From NCBI GenBank assembly GCA_043760535.1, contig JAYUOV010000252.1:1-29436 (forward strand): 29,436 nt of DNA, given 5' to 3'. Made by a program: the position numbers and the translations under genes. Below the pieces are notes generated by a model. That model did no database searches and had not been told where the DNA came from. It saw only the letters and a list, made by a program, of their open reading frames with translations. This document shows, piece by piece, positions 1-8,283 of the stretch (its first letter is position 1; each line of letters begins with the position of its first letter). The stretch is from JAZKFT01 sp043760535. GTDB taxonomy: Bacteria > Bacteroidota > Bacteroidia > Chitinophagales > Chitinophagaceae.

Positions 1-160
1 CTTTTTCATCCTCGAATATACACATAATTCAATAGAAATGAGTTACTTATATATTATTAAATATAATACATTAATAAAATTTGGTTTTTAGAGACGCCCA
101 TAAGCTAGCCATCAGGTAAGTTTTTATGGTTGGGTTGGGCGCCACAGCATGTGCAAAGGC

Positions 161-340
161 TTATTGCTCTTGGGTATTGCTTAATTCGTCTATCTCATTA
201 CGCACTTCGTAATGAGAAACAGATATTGCACCTACCTCTGCTATTTCACCTGTAGTGGCTGTTCCTAATACATAACTTTCCAATATGCCAGACTCAATAG
301 ATGCTGAAATATTTGTTATGTTACACCTGCTCTTTTACAT
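161..340 (-). pseudogene. Remnant of an anti-sigma factor N-terminus
   Basis: Read on the minus strand, this stretch encodes a peptide containing ESGILESYVLG followed by EIAEV and YEVRNEIDEL. That matches the start of anti-sigma factors of the RskA type common in Chitinophagaceae, which have a short helix, then 'xSGIIExYVLGxxxxEExxE', then a Pro/Glu-rich helix. The reading frame is broken: a TAA codon lies at 335-337, just after a possible ATG (338-340), and a TAA at 161-163 ends the frame after about 50 residues. The membrane and periplasmic parts are missing. It lies directly downstream, on the same strand, of a decayed ECF sigma gene, which is the normal order for such a pair. The family match is from memory of the motif, not a search. 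Confidence 0.5.
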
Positions 341-441
341 TTTTATTTTTAAATATTAGAATAAACTAGTTTCTTAACTTTTACCCATATTTTACTTTAC
401 TATAATAATTTTAACATGTACGATATTTTAATGTTAATAGT

Positions 442-747
442 TTACATTATTATTTCTATAATATTGGCTTTGGTTAAATAGAAAAAAATATTAATAGTTA
501 TTGGAAACATACAAACCAGCAAACGTTTTTTAAAATTATGATGGTGTTTTAATTGTCGCCATATTTCCAAAAACGGCTGCTGAAATAGGTATTCTACTAA
601 TGTACCAGTTCCTATACTATTACAGATAGCACCACGCAATGGATACGCGTAAATCTCTTACAGGCTTTTAAATAACTGATAGGCTCCTTCTTTTACAAAC
701 ATAGTAATAGTATTGTGGTTACTAAATTTTGGGGAATTGTTTCTCAT
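442..747 (-). pseudogene. Remnant of an ECF sigma-70 factor, region 2 only
   Basis: From a possible ATG at 745-747 the minus strand reads MRNNSPKFSN, then VKEGAYQLFKSL, a TAA stop at 658-660, and in the same frame EIYAYPLRGAICNS, FLEIWRQLKHH and KKRLLVCMFPITINI. This follows sigma region 2 of ECF factors, whose usual pattern is 'DxxAFxxLYExYAxxLxGxIxxI...FxKIWxxLxxYDxxKGRLxxWMxxIARN'. The stop replaces the aromatic residue of 'LYE', a one-base nonsense change (TAT/TAC to TAA). The DNA-binding region 4 is gone; 341-441 is AT-rich and shows no coding pattern. It sits upstream of the anti-sigma remnant at 161-340, so the pair is a dead sigma/anti-sigma operon. Confidence 0.5.
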
Positions 748-1001
748 AAACACACCGCTTGAGGAAAGTGCCGGGTGTAAACATAAATCGCATTGAAATA
801 AATTTGTGAATGGCTTTAGCTACTACACTGCATTGCTACATCAATACTTCCATAACAGTTTTTACAAACAGCTATGTGGTGTTTTTATCCATAATAAGAG
901 AGTGAATAAAAGAAAATAAATTTTGATAGAAGCTATATTTTTATTGATACTCAATAAAAATATACTACTCCTGCAGTATCAAACTTTAAACCACCATCAT
1001 T
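748..1001. other. AT-rich non-coding stretch
   Basis: No open frame with coding character is seen on either strand between the dead sigma gene and the DUF2975 pseudogene. It presumably holds the divergent control regions of the two decayed units, but no clear promoter match stands out. Confidence 0.4.
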
Positions 1002-1542
1002 ATGGAAATTAAAATAACTACCAATCAGATTCTTAAAGTATTGCTCATTGTTTCGTGGATTATATTCCTAGGAGTGTGTGTAGAAGCTGGCAGTTTTCTA
1101 TTCAATATTTTATACACCATGGTCATTAACCCCGGCAATTCCAGTTGCCTAAAGTTATCAGAACTGTATGCTTACGACCGTGGGCAATTTGTAGTGGTGC
1201 TAATTTTATGAGCATAGCGGCTATTATAAGAGCCATCATTTTACTTGATTGTAAAAAATTTTACAAGAAAAAAAACTGGATATGTCGCAGCCGTTTAATA
1301 CAGAAGTCAGGCGTTTTATTTTTAATGTAGCATACTTGGCTTTAGGTATTGGCCTGTTCTCTTACTGGGGTGTAAAATATACTGCGTGGCTGAAAAGTTT
1401 GGGTGTTACAATGCCTGATATTCAATTTTTACGTTTGGCCGGTGCCGATGTGTGGTTGTTCATCGGCGTAACCTTATTTGCAATTCTACAGATTTTTTAA
1501 AAAGGCATTGAAATACAAACCGAAAACGACTTAACTACATAG
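1002..1542 (+). pseudogene. DUF2975 membrane protein, broken by two frameshifts and a stop
   Basis: Three pieces in different frames join into one recognisable DUF2975 protein. They are MEIKITTNQILKVLLIVSW through DRGQFVVVLIL, then MSIAAIIRAIILL, then MSQPFNTEVRRFIF through GADVWLFIGVTLFAILQIF, and after an in-frame TAA (1498-1500) KGIEIQTENDLTT. The first break is a missing base near 1205-1211 (TTTTATGAG where TTTTAATGAG would restore the frame). The second is one A short in the run at 1268-1275. The TAA stands where Lys is expected (AAA to TAA). The restored length, about 180 residues with several membrane helices, is normal for the family. It is followed 3 bp later by an XRE-type regulator gene, the usual partner, which is also frameshifted. 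Confidence 0.75.
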
Positions 1543-1545
1543 GCC

Positions 1546-1772
1546 ATGCCAATTATTGTAAACCTAGATGTAATGATGGCTAAAAGAAAAATGTCGCTGA
1601 ACGAACTTTCAGAAAAGGTGGGTTTAACACTGTCTAATCTACCCATCTTAAAACCGGAAAGGCAAAAGCCATTCGTTTTACAACAATAGAAGCTATTTGT
1701 AAAGCACTTGAATGCCAGCCAGCAGATATTTTAGAATATGTAGATACTGAAAGAAAAACTACAAACCGATAA
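1546..1772 (+). pseudogene. XRE/YozG-like helix-turn-helix regulator, frameshifted
   Basis: The gene begins MPIIVNLDVMMAKRKMSLNE and continues LSEKVGLTLSNL, the first half of a small Cro/CI-type HTH domain (HTH_26, YozG-like). The frame then runs into a premature stop. Shifting by one base at the A run 1650-1653 restores LKTGKAKAIRFTTIEAICK and ALECQPADILEYV, the classic second half ('IxLxTLxxICxxLxCQPGDILEY'). One deleted A therefore explains the damage. Full length would be about 75 residues. Such regulators accompany DUF2975 genes in many Bacteroidota, here with only 3 bp between the genes. Either the pair is decaying together or homopolymer miscalls affect this stretch; the nonsense codon upstream favours decay. 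Confidence 0.75.
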
Positions 1773-2162
1773 AACAATAACTTATCATAACACGCTTGGT
1801 ACGAAAATAATTGTGTGGTAAAGGATAGTATTCCTCTATTGTTACGAAATTGAATTTAAAAGACACCCACATAAACATGTGAAACGATATTTATTTTTTA
1901 TTCGATGTTTAAACAATAAGCATCGTTCATCTTGCTTATTTGCCTCTTATCACTTCATCATTCGTTTAAGGCCGTTTATAGCAATCACATGATACCCATT
2001 GTAACACACTGGTAGTTTTGTGCGTACAAAAGGGTACAAATTAAACACAATCATAAACAACCTATTTGCATACATACGCAACTTTACAAACAATCAAAGC
2101 ACACCCTCTTTAATTACACCAACCCCATTAAAACAACAACAACCAAAACAACCACAACAACT
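1773..2162. other. Intergenic region with a promoter candidate
   Basis: There is no coding sequence in these 390 bp between the XRE pseudogene and the beta-barrel receptor gene. The last 80 bp are rich in A and C, as is common in front of Bacteroidota genes. The only marked element is the TAGTTTTG at 2013-2020, listed separately. Confidence 0.5.
2013..2020 (+). promoter_or_regulatory. Candidate -7 box (TAGTTTTG) of the receptor gene
   Basis: TAGTTTTG matches the Bacteroidota housekeeping -7 consensus TAnnTTTG exactly. No good TTTG lies at the standard 19-bp distance upstream; the nearest is ATTG ending at 2001, 11 bp away. It would give a leader of about 135 nt for the gene at 2163. Confidence 0.35.
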
Positions 2163-4613
2163 ATGAAAAAGATGATGACCCTGCTGCTTACAGCAATGCT
2201 TATGCATTTTGGCAGCTATGCTAAACAAAGCACTACCATAATAAAAGGTACCGTTAGCGACGAGAAAGGCAAAAAACAAACCGCAGCAACCGTTATGCTA
2301 CAAAGAGCTAAAGATTCCTCCTTGGTAAAAACCGATATTACCGATGTAAATGGAGCATTCGAATTTGCCGATATGCCCGCAGGTAGCTATTTTATAACCA
2401 TAACATCTATTGGTTTCGACAATTACAGCTCTGCCATTTTTACTGTAACCGAAGGCAAAACCATGGAGATGCCAGCAGCCACCTTAAAGCAGGCTGCCAA
2501 AGATTTGGGTGGCGTAATTGTAAAAGCTAACAAACCATTGGTAGAAATTAAAGCAGATAAAATGGTGATTAATGTGGAGAACAGCATTAATGCTACCGGC
2601 AGTAATGCTATGGAGTTACTACAAAAAAGCCCCGGCGTAGTAGTAGATAAAGACGATAACATTAGTGTAAAAGGAAAAACCGGTGTACGCATTTACATAG
2701 ATGGCCGCCCCAGCCAAATGGGTAATAAAGACTTGGCAGCCCTACTACGCAGCATGAACAGTGCCGATATTGAGTCTATTGAATTTATTACCAACCCTTC
2801 GGCTAAGTACGATGCTAGCGGCAATGCAGGCATTATTAACATTAAGCTTAAAAAAGATAAACGAGTAGGTTTTAATGGTAATTTATCTGCAGGTATGATG
2901 TTTGGTATTACACCAAAAACTATGAACAGCCTTAGCCTTAATTACCGCAATAAAAAGGCTAACTTTTTTGGTAATTACAGCAATAATTTTGGTATTAATG
3001 AAAGCGACATGAATTTTTACCGGCAGCAAGCCGATAGCATTTTTGCTACCCGGGGTAGAATGTGGAATAATAATAAAACACACAACTTTAAAGCAGGTGC
3101 GGATTACTTTATCAACAAAAAAAGCACCATAGGTTTTATTGTAACCGGCAACCTTACTGATGGCGTTAATACCAGCGACAGCAGAACGCCTATTGGTGCC
3201 TTAGCCACAGGCAAATTAACCCGCACTTTAATAGCACAAAACACACTTCCTACAAACAGGGGGAACCTTAATTTTAATGGTAACTATAAATTTGCCGATA
3301 CCAGCGGAAATGAGTTAAATGTAGATGTGGACTATGGCACTTTCCGTGGAAGAACCAACAGTTACCAGCCTAATACTTACCTCTACTTAGATGGCACAAC
3401 TACTCAAACTATTTTTAAAAACAACACTCCAATAGACATCGACATTTTTACTATTAAAGCAGATTATGAGCAAAGCTTTGGAAAAGGTAAGCTGGGATAT
3501 GGAGCTAAATACAGCTATGTAAATACCAAAAACACTTTCGACTTTTGGGATGTAATAAATGGTGAGGACAAGTTTAATGCCACCCTTAGCAATAATTTTA
3601 ATTACACAGAAAAGGTAAATGCACTATACGTAAATTATAACCGTGCTTATGGCCAGCAATGGACATTACAGGCGGGTTTGCGTATGGAAAATACACAAAG
3701 CGAAGGCAATCTTATAGGCTATACCACCCCTAAGCCAGAGGACAATGTAAAGCGTAATTATACCGACTTTTTTCCAAGTGCTGCCATATCATTCGCAGCC
3801 AATCAAAACAACACTTTTAGTGCTACTTACAGCCGCCGCATACAGCGCCCTTCTTATCAGGATTTGAACCCTTTTGAAAACAAAATAGATGAACTTACGT
3901 ACCAGAAAGGTAATGCATTCTTAAAGCCACAGTATGCTAACAGCTTTGAGATAAGCCATGTGTACAAATACAGGCTTACCACCACACTTGGCTTTAGCCA
4001 TATAAGAGACCTTATTACACAACTTACAGATACTGCCGATAAAACAAAGTCTTTTATCATTAACAGAAACCTGGCAAACCAAGACATCATCAGCCTTAAT
4101 GTGGGCTCGCCTATACCAGTAACAAAATGGTGGAATGCTTACCTAAACGCAACTGCCAGTTACAGTATGTACAAAGCCAGTTTTGACGATGGTAAAAGTA
4201 TAGACCTTAACATATTTAACTACAGCCTTTTTGGCCAAAATACTTTCAATATTGCCAAAGGCCTTACCGGAGAGTTAAGTGGCTGGTTAAGCGGCCCAGG
4301 TATATGGGGTGGCACTTTTGAAACCGAAATAATGGGCGGTTTTGATATAGGCTTGCAGAAGCTGGTATTACAAGATAAAGGCACCATAAAAATAAGCCTT
4401 ACAGATGTTGCCAGAACAATGCGTTGGAGGGCTGAAAGCCGTTTTGCAGGCACCATATTTACAGGTAACGGCGGTTGGGAAAGTAACCAGTTCCGTGTTA
4501 ATTTCAGCTACCGTTTTGGTAAGAGTACCGTAAAAAGCTCCAGACAACGCAAAACGGGAATAGAAGATGAAAATAAACGCCTCAACGGTGGTGGCGGACT
4601 TGGTGGTAATTAA
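2163..4613 (+). CDS. TonB-dependent outer-membrane beta-barrel receptor (OMP_b-brl_3 type)
   Basis: This 816-residue protein is an outer-membrane transporter-like barrel whose substrate cannot be told from sequence. Residues 1-21 are a Sec signal peptide ending near SYAKQ. Residues 27-105 form a carboxypeptidase-regulatory-like (Ig-fold) domain with DVNGAFEFADMPAGSY. Residues 125-235 form the plug, with ELLQKSPGVVVDKDDNISV, then YIDGRPSQM and ITNPSAKYDASGNAGIINI, which are hallmarks of this barrel family. The rest is alternating beta strands and ends with a Lys/Asn/Gly-rich tail after a VNFSYRFG strand. No SusD partner, regulator or enzyme is adjacent, and a terminator follows, so it is a single-gene unit. 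Members of this family are often co-regulated with efflux or stress functions, but nothing here shows that. Confidence 0.88.
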   Translation: MKKMMTLLLTAMLMHFGSYAKQSTTIIKGTVSDEKGKKQTAATVMLQRAKDSSLVKTDITDVNGAFEFADMPAGSYFITITSIGFDNYSSAIFTVTEGKTMEMPAATLKQAAKDLGGVIVKANKPLVEIKADKMVINVENSINATGSNAMELLQKSPGVVVDKDDNISVKGKTGVRIYIDGRPSQMGNKDLAALLRSMNSADIESIEFITNPSAKYDASGNAGIINIKLKKDKRVGFNGNLSAGMMFGITPKTMNSLSLNYRNKKANFFGNYSNNFGINESDMNFYRQQADSIFATRGRMWNNNKTHNFKAGADYFINKKSTIGFIVTGNLTDGVNTSDSRTPIGALATGKLTRTLIAQNTLPTNRGNLNFNGNYKFADTSGNELNVDVDYGTFRGRTNSYQPNTYLYLDGTTTQTIFKNNTPIDIDIFTIKADYEQSFGKGKLGYGAKYSYVNTKNTFDFWDVINGEDKFNATLSNNFNYTEKVNALYVNYNRAYGQQWTLQAGLRMENTQSEGNLIGYTTPKPEDNVKRNYTDFFPSAAISFAANQNNTFSATYSRRIQRPSYQDLNPFENKIDELTYQKGNAFLKPQYANSFEISHVYKYRLTTTLGFSHIRDLITQLTDTADKTKSFIINRNLANQDIISLNVGSPIPVTKWWNAYLNATASYSMYKASFDDGKSIDLNIFNYSLFGQNTFNIAKGLTGELSGWLSGPGIWGGTFETEIMGGFDIGLQKLVLQDKGTIKISLTDVARTMRWRAESRFAGTIFTGNGGWESNQFRVNFSYRFGKSTVKSSRQRKTGIEDENKRLNGGGGLGGN

Positions 4614-4656
4614 AACGAAAGAATTGTAATACAGCAGCCACTTTATAAGGCATCAA

Positions 4657-4689
4657 AAAGGAGGTAGTTTCAAAAGAACTGCCTCCTTT
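4657..4689 (+). terminator. Rho-independent terminator after the receptor gene
   Basis: A 13-bp stem (4657-4669 with 4677-4689, core AAGGAGG/CCTCCTT, one G-T pair) encloses a 7-nt loop and is followed by a T-rich run. It lies 43 bp after the stop of the receptor gene. Because the next gene (minus strand, ending at 4753) converges on it, it may terminate both. Confidence 0.8.
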
Positions 4690-4752
4690 GTATTGTTGTA
4701 AATAATTTTAGAACTAAATCTTTTTTCACATACACTTTCTATAAAATATGTT

Positions 4753-5394
4753 TTATATGTTTTCTTTTTTAAATGCATCTATTTCGCCTAAAAAATCGGT
4801 AGCCTCTACAATGGCGCTGGCTCCCAAACTTTTCTCAAAATTCCGAACCCATTTTGGCTGTATTTTTTTTGGTGCCAAAGACCTGTATGCCCATACAGAA
4901 ATAACAGCTAACAAGGCGGCGATACCTAAGGTTACACTCATGGCCACTACATTGTTATACATGGTTGGGTTAATAAACCAAGTGCAATAAAAGGGCGACT
5001 GTAATAAAAGCACCCTGCCAGTTTTGTTAAGCGACAAACGGATAGAAGCCAGTTTTTCCTGGGTTTCGGTAATGTTTCCATTAATATTTATCTGGCTGAT
5101 AATAGCTATATGTTTTATGTACAAAATAGTAGCATAGGCACTAAATAAAATAATGCTACCAACAGAAATGGTAAACCAAAGATTCTGTAAAGTATTTAAT
5201 ACCAGAAATGCCAAAACCCCAACCCATAATAAACCCAACCCAATCCATACTGCATGATTGAGCATAAAGGCATTTAATTTATTTTTAGCCTTTTGGGTTT
5301 GTAGTTGTTCAAAATAATGAAGGTTCAATACCAGTAGTTTATCCAGTTTTTGGTCGTAAGCCCGCCACATTTGTTTCAGTTCTAAGTCTTCCAT
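4753..5394 (-). CDS. Three-helix membrane protein, probable partner (anti-sigma) of the adjacent ECF sigma factor
   Basis: This 213-residue protein begins MEDLELKQMWRAYDQKLDKL, an amphipathic cytoplasmic segment of about 45 residues. It is followed by hydrophobic helices at roughly 47-68, 73-95 and 147-170, with a shorter hydrophobic patch at 128-141. The C-terminus (about 171-213) is soluble. Its ATG is only 3 bp beyond the stop codon of the sigma gene, so the two are co-transcribed and probably translationally coupled. Proteins with this 'ELKxxWxxYDxKL' start and a few membrane helices occur repeatedly beside ECF sigma genes in Bacteroidota, so a sigma-sequestering role is likely but inferred. 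It has no recognisable zinc-binding anti-sigma motif and no FecR domain. Confidence 0.75.
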   Translation of the reverse strand: MEDLELKQMWRAYDQKLDKLLVLNLHYFEQLQTQKAKNKLNAFMLNHAVWIGLGLLWVGVLAFLVLNTLQNLWFTISVGSIILFSAYATILYIKHIAIISQININGNITETQEKLASIRLSLNKTGRVLLLQSPFYCTWFINPTMYNNVVAMSVTLGIAALLAVISVWAYRSLAPKKIQPKWVRNFEKSLGASAIVEATDFLGEIDAFKKENI

Positions 5395-5397
5395 TTT

Positions 5398-5901
5398 TTA
5401 TTGTTTTTGGTTTAAAAAATCTTGTTTCAGTTTTTCTTTTATGCGGCTTATTTTGGTGGCCACATTGCTTTCGCTAATGCCTAATATTTCAGCAATTTCT
5501 TTGTAGCTGTTTTCTTCCAGATAAAGCAGCATCAGGGCTCTGTCCAGTTCTTTTAATTGATGAATGAAATGCTGCAGCAGCGTAATATTGGCTTCGGTAA
5601 TGCTGTTATCATCGGCCGCTACTTCCATTTGTATTAGGTGGATGGACTCTATAACATGATGGCTATGCTTTTTACGACTGCGGTAAAATGAGATGGCAGT
5701 ATTCAATGCTATACGGTACATCCATGTAGAAAACTTAAAGCTGTTATTATAGTTGCCAAAAGATTTCCAAAGCTGGTAAATTATTTCTTGGGCTAAATCT
5801 TCTATATCGTCTTTGCTTTTGCAGTAAGCATGGCATATTTTATAAATAATGCGTTTGTAAATCTGTAGGTGTGCTATAAAATCTTCTTTGTTAGGTTCCA
5901 T
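5398..5901 (-). CDS. ECF-type RNA polymerase sigma-70 factor
   Basis: This 167-residue sigma factor directs RNA polymerase to a specific promoter set. Region 2 spans about 12-77, with IEDLAQEIIYQLWKSF (the core-binding 'DLxQExFxxLW' motif) and FSTWMYRIALNTAISFYR for -10 recognition and melting. Region 4 spans about 106-160, with ELDRALMLLYLEENSYKEIA then LGISESNVATKISRIKEKL, the helix-turn-helix for -35 recognition. No C-terminal extension is present. It is the first gene of a two-gene unit with the membrane protein at 4753-5394. ECF factors of this kind often autoregulate, but no candidate promoter was recognised upstream. It is unrelated in position to the decayed sigma factor at 442-747. 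Confidence 0.92.
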   Translation of the reverse strand: MEPNKEDFIAHLQIYKRIIYKICHAYCKSKDDIEDLAQEIIYQLWKSFGNYNNSFKFSTWMYRIALNTAISFYRSRKKHSHHVIESIHLIQMEVAADDNSITEANITLLQHFIHQLKELDRALMLLYLEENSYKEIAEILGISESNVATKISRIKEKLKQDFLNQKQ

Positions 5902-5990
5902 TTGTAAGTAGCTGAAATAATTTGCGTTTCTATATTATTCGAAGCAGGGTATCAAAAATCACATTTTTTAGAAAGAATATTTTTAACTAC

Positions 5991-6050
5991 GGAAACACGC
6001 CTTTGTGGGAACACGCCTTTGTGGGAACACGCCTCGAGGCGTGTTCCTAC
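5991..6050. repeat. Tandem 16-bp repeats ending in a 30-bp near-perfect palindrome
   Basis: The unit GGAACACGCCTTTGTG occurs at 6008-6023 and, with one extra A, at 5991-6007. A third start of the unit at 6024 runs into the palindrome at 6021-6050, whose arms are GTGGGAACACGCCTC and GAGGCGTGTTCCTAC, with a single G-T mismatch and an XhoI-like CTCGAG centre. The GC-rich block stands out from AT-rich surroundings. It could fold as a hairpin or be an interspersed palindromic repeat. It lies upstream of the sigma gene (minus strand) and downstream of the PiT gene. Confidence 0.8.
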
Positions 6051-6365
6051 TTAATAAATACGAACAACTGGCTTCGGGCAACAGGTGGCGGAGGCTGTTA
6101 CGTAACCTTTAAATGAGGTCGATAATAGTAAAAGGGATACAATTTTGGTCTCAGAAGCGTTACCGGTAGGCTGCTATTGGCGGTAAGGTTTGCACTAGCT
6201 TATGGGTGCAACAGCTTTTTGGATATTGCCGGCGGCAGCACCATACTGGCACTTACAGATACGATAAATGAATGGATGGCCGAAAAAGGCCTTGTTCTAA
6301 AGTTTATTAAAATAGAAGTGGAGGGTAGTAAATTAAAGCGGCCATGCCCAACAAATAAGGCACAA
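6051..6365. other. Intergenic stretch, possibly holding a gene remnant
   Basis: Between the palindrome and the end of the PiT gene the plus strand is open from 6132 into the PiT gene. It contains a protein-like segment (FALAYGCNSFLDIAGG, then TDTINEWMAEKGLVLKFIKIE) with sensible codon use up to about 6345. I do not recognise it. It lacks a good start codon (TTG at 6177 at best) and its open end is only the reverse complement of the PiT gene. It may be a fragment of a lost gene or chance. Confidence 0.3.
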
Positions 6366-7511
6366 TTATTTAATAAAAAGGTGAGCAATTTTATAAATAC
6401 CCATAGCCAATAAACCGCTGATTGGTATGGTAAGTACCCATGCCCAAAGCAAGTTAACCGTAACACCCCAGCGTACAGCACTTAACCGCTTGGTGGCACC
6501 TACGCCTATAATAGCACCGGTAATAGTATGTGTGGTGCTTACAGGTGCACCCAGGTTAGCAGCAGTAAATAGAGTAATAGCACCGGCAGTTTCGGCACAT
6601 ACACCTTCTAGCGGTGTTACCTTTGTTATTTTGGTACCCATTGTTTTTACAATCTTCCAGCCGCCACTCATAGTGCCTATAGATATAGCAGAGTAACAGA
6701 GCAATGGTACCCAATTGGGCATATCCTCAATTCTTTCAATGCCGTAGCCGCCATTGTTATGGTTTACCACTAGGGCAGCACAAATAATACCCATTACCTT
6801 TTGTGCATCGCTACCGCCGTGGCCAATACTAAATGCTGCCGATGAAACCAACTGCAACTTTTTGTACATATTGCCGGTGCGGTAAGCGTTTTCGCCTTTC
6901 AGGTAATTGTAGAAATAAGTAAGAATAAATACTATGCCCAAACCCAGTAATGCCCACTTTTCGAAAGGTTTTTTAAAAGGCACAAACATGATGCAGGCTG
7001 CTATTACCAAAGAGATGATACCCACTTTTAGCCAAAAGTTTTTTTGTATGGTTACTAGTGTAATAAAAACAGATATAATCATACCTACCAGCGGGGCTAT
7101 TACTATAAACATGAGTGTTTTGAGGATAATGGCATTATCAATACTGCCAAAGCCTGCATGGGCAATGGCTGCACCAGCAAACCCGCCTATTAAAGTATGG
7201 CTGCTGCTCGATGGAATGCCGTACCACCAGGTAATTAGGTTCCAAATGATAGCCGCAATAACACCAGAAAGTATTACCACAAGATTTATAGAATCGCTGT
7301 GAACAGTTTTGGCTACTGTATTGGCCACCCCATGATCGCTGAAAATAAAGAAGGCCACAAAATTAAAAAATGCTGCCCAAACCACAGCCTGAAAAGGCGT
7401 AAGCACTTTAGTAGAAACAATGGTGGCAATAGAATTGGCAGCATCATGAAACCCATTGATGAAGTCGAACGCCACACAGAGAAATATGATGGTGATGAGT
7501 AGAATTGTCAT
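6366..7511 (-). CDS. Inorganic phosphate transporter, PiT family
   Basis: This 381-residue inner-membrane carrier takes up phosphate (or metal-phosphate) with a cation. The two inverted PiT signature halves are visible: NGFHDAANSIATIVSTKVLTP at about 19-39 and FSIGHGGSDAQKVMG at about 227-241. The paired loops GIPSSSSHTLIGG (98-110) and GAPVSTTHTITGAIIGVG (321-338) are also present. Around ten hydrophobic helices fill the rest. The length is short, as in bacterial PiTs without the big central loop. The upstream gene on the same strand (7617-8264) is its DUF47 accessory protein, 105 bp away, so the pair is probably an operon. Bacterial PiT systems usually serve when phosphate is plentiful, in contrast to Pst. 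Confidence 0.95.
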   Translation of the reverse strand: MTILLITIIFLCVAFDFINGFHDAANSIATIVSTKVLTPFQAVVWAAFFNFVAFFIFSDHGVANTVAKTVHSDSINLVVILSGVIAAIIWNLITWWYGIPSSSSHTLIGGFAGAAIAHAGFGSIDNAIILKTLMFIVIAPLVGMIISVFITLVTIQKNFWLKVGIISLVIAACIMFVPFKKPFEKWALLGLGIVFILTYFYNYLKGENAYRTGNMYKKLQLVSSAAFSIGHGGSDAQKVMGIICAALVVNHNNGGYGIERIEDMPNWVPLLCYSAISIGTMSGGWKIVKTMGTKITKVTPLEGVCAETAGAITLFTAANLGAPVSTTHTITGAIIGVGATKRLSAVRWGVTVNLLWAWVLTIPISGLLAMGIYKIAHLFIK

Positions 7512-7520
7512 AAAGGATTA

Positions 7521-7559
7521 ATGTGCAAATGAGAAGATATGCAAATGTGCAAATGAGAA
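7521..7559. repeat. Short direct repeat in the DUF47-PiT spacer
   Basis: ATGTGCAAATGAGAA occurs at 7521-7535 and again at 7545-7559, with another TGCAAATG between them. Such TGTGCAAATG strings give a simple-sequence look to the spacer. No stem or promoter is evident. Confidence 0.6.
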
Positions 7560-7616
7560 AATAAACAAATAAGGTAACAAGTGGTAGTTCTGCAAATTTG
7601 TCCATTTACCTATTAA

Positions 7617-8264
7617 CTAGGCATACTTCAAAATAATAGATTCAATTACATTGGCAGCATCTTCACACTTATCGGTTGCCGATTCCATAATCTGGTAAAT
7701 TTCTCTTTTCTTAATCACCTCTTTAGCATCTGGCTCCTGGTCAAAAAGCTTTTCAATGCTCAGGTCAAAAATATCGTCGGCCTGATTTTCCAGGCTATTG
7801 ATTTTTACCAAAGCATCTGTAATTACCCGCATGTTTTTCATGTTCCGCAGTTCATGTACGGCTTTATTTAGTTCTATAGCTCCCTGCTCTATTAGCTCCG
7901 CCATTTTATGGATGCCGCTATCGTTAGGGTTTACCTTGTAAAAATTTATTTTTTTGGCACTTGCGTAAATATAATCTGCCACATCATCTATAGAAGTGGC
8001 CAAGTAGTGGATGTCTTCCCTATCGAAAGGGGTAATAAAGTTGCGGCCTAGTTCTGTAAAAATCTGATGGGTAAAATCGTCGCACACATGCTCAAGGTCT
8101 TCTATCTGTGCAATAATGGTTGCCCGGTTATCAAAATCTGATTCCCTTACCTCGTCGCTCAGTAACTTGCCCATAATGGTAACGTGCTCGGTAAGTTTTT
8201 CAAACAAATCGTAAAAAACCTTATTTTTTGGGGTAAAAATTTTAATGATGGAACTAAAGGACAT
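7617..8264 (-). CDS. DUF47 (PhoU-like) accessory protein of the PiT transporter
   Basis: This 215-residue all-helical cytoplasmic protein belongs to the DUF47/Pit accessory family, a PhoU relative that modulates phosphate transport. The two PhoU-like repeats carry acidic metal-binding motifs: IEDLEHVCDDFTHQI at about 52-66 and INSLENQADDIFDLSIEKLF about a hundred residues later, with SIDDVADYIYASAKKI in between. The last segment, ESATDKCEDAANVIESI, is typical of the family C-terminus. The length is normal. The gene is first in a two-gene unit with the PiT gene. A TATTTTTG (minus strand, 8284-8291), matching TAnnTTTG, lies about 20 bp upstream of its ATG. Confidence 0.93.
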   Translation of the reverse strand: MSFSSIIKIFTPKNKVFYDLFEKLTEHVTIMGKLLSDEVRESDFDNRATIIAQIEDLEHVCDDFTHQIFTELGRNFITPFDREDIHYLATSIDDVADYIYASAKKINFYKVNPNDSGIHKMAELIEQGAIELNKAVHELRNMKNMRVITDALVKINSLENQADDIFDLSIEKLFDQEPDAKEVIKKREIYQIMESATDKCEDAANVIESIILKYA

Positions 8265-8283
8265 GACTAGTGGTTATTTGTCG

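Noticed and set aside
5991..6050. Possible CRISPR array
   Set aside because: Only two to three direct units with no spacers of constant length; the structure is a tandem repeat plus palindrome.
5922..6116. A 64-codon ORF across the tandem repeat and palindrome
   Set aside because: Its coding potential comes from the repeat itself; the peptide repeats GNTPLWEHAFVGT-like units without family resemblance.
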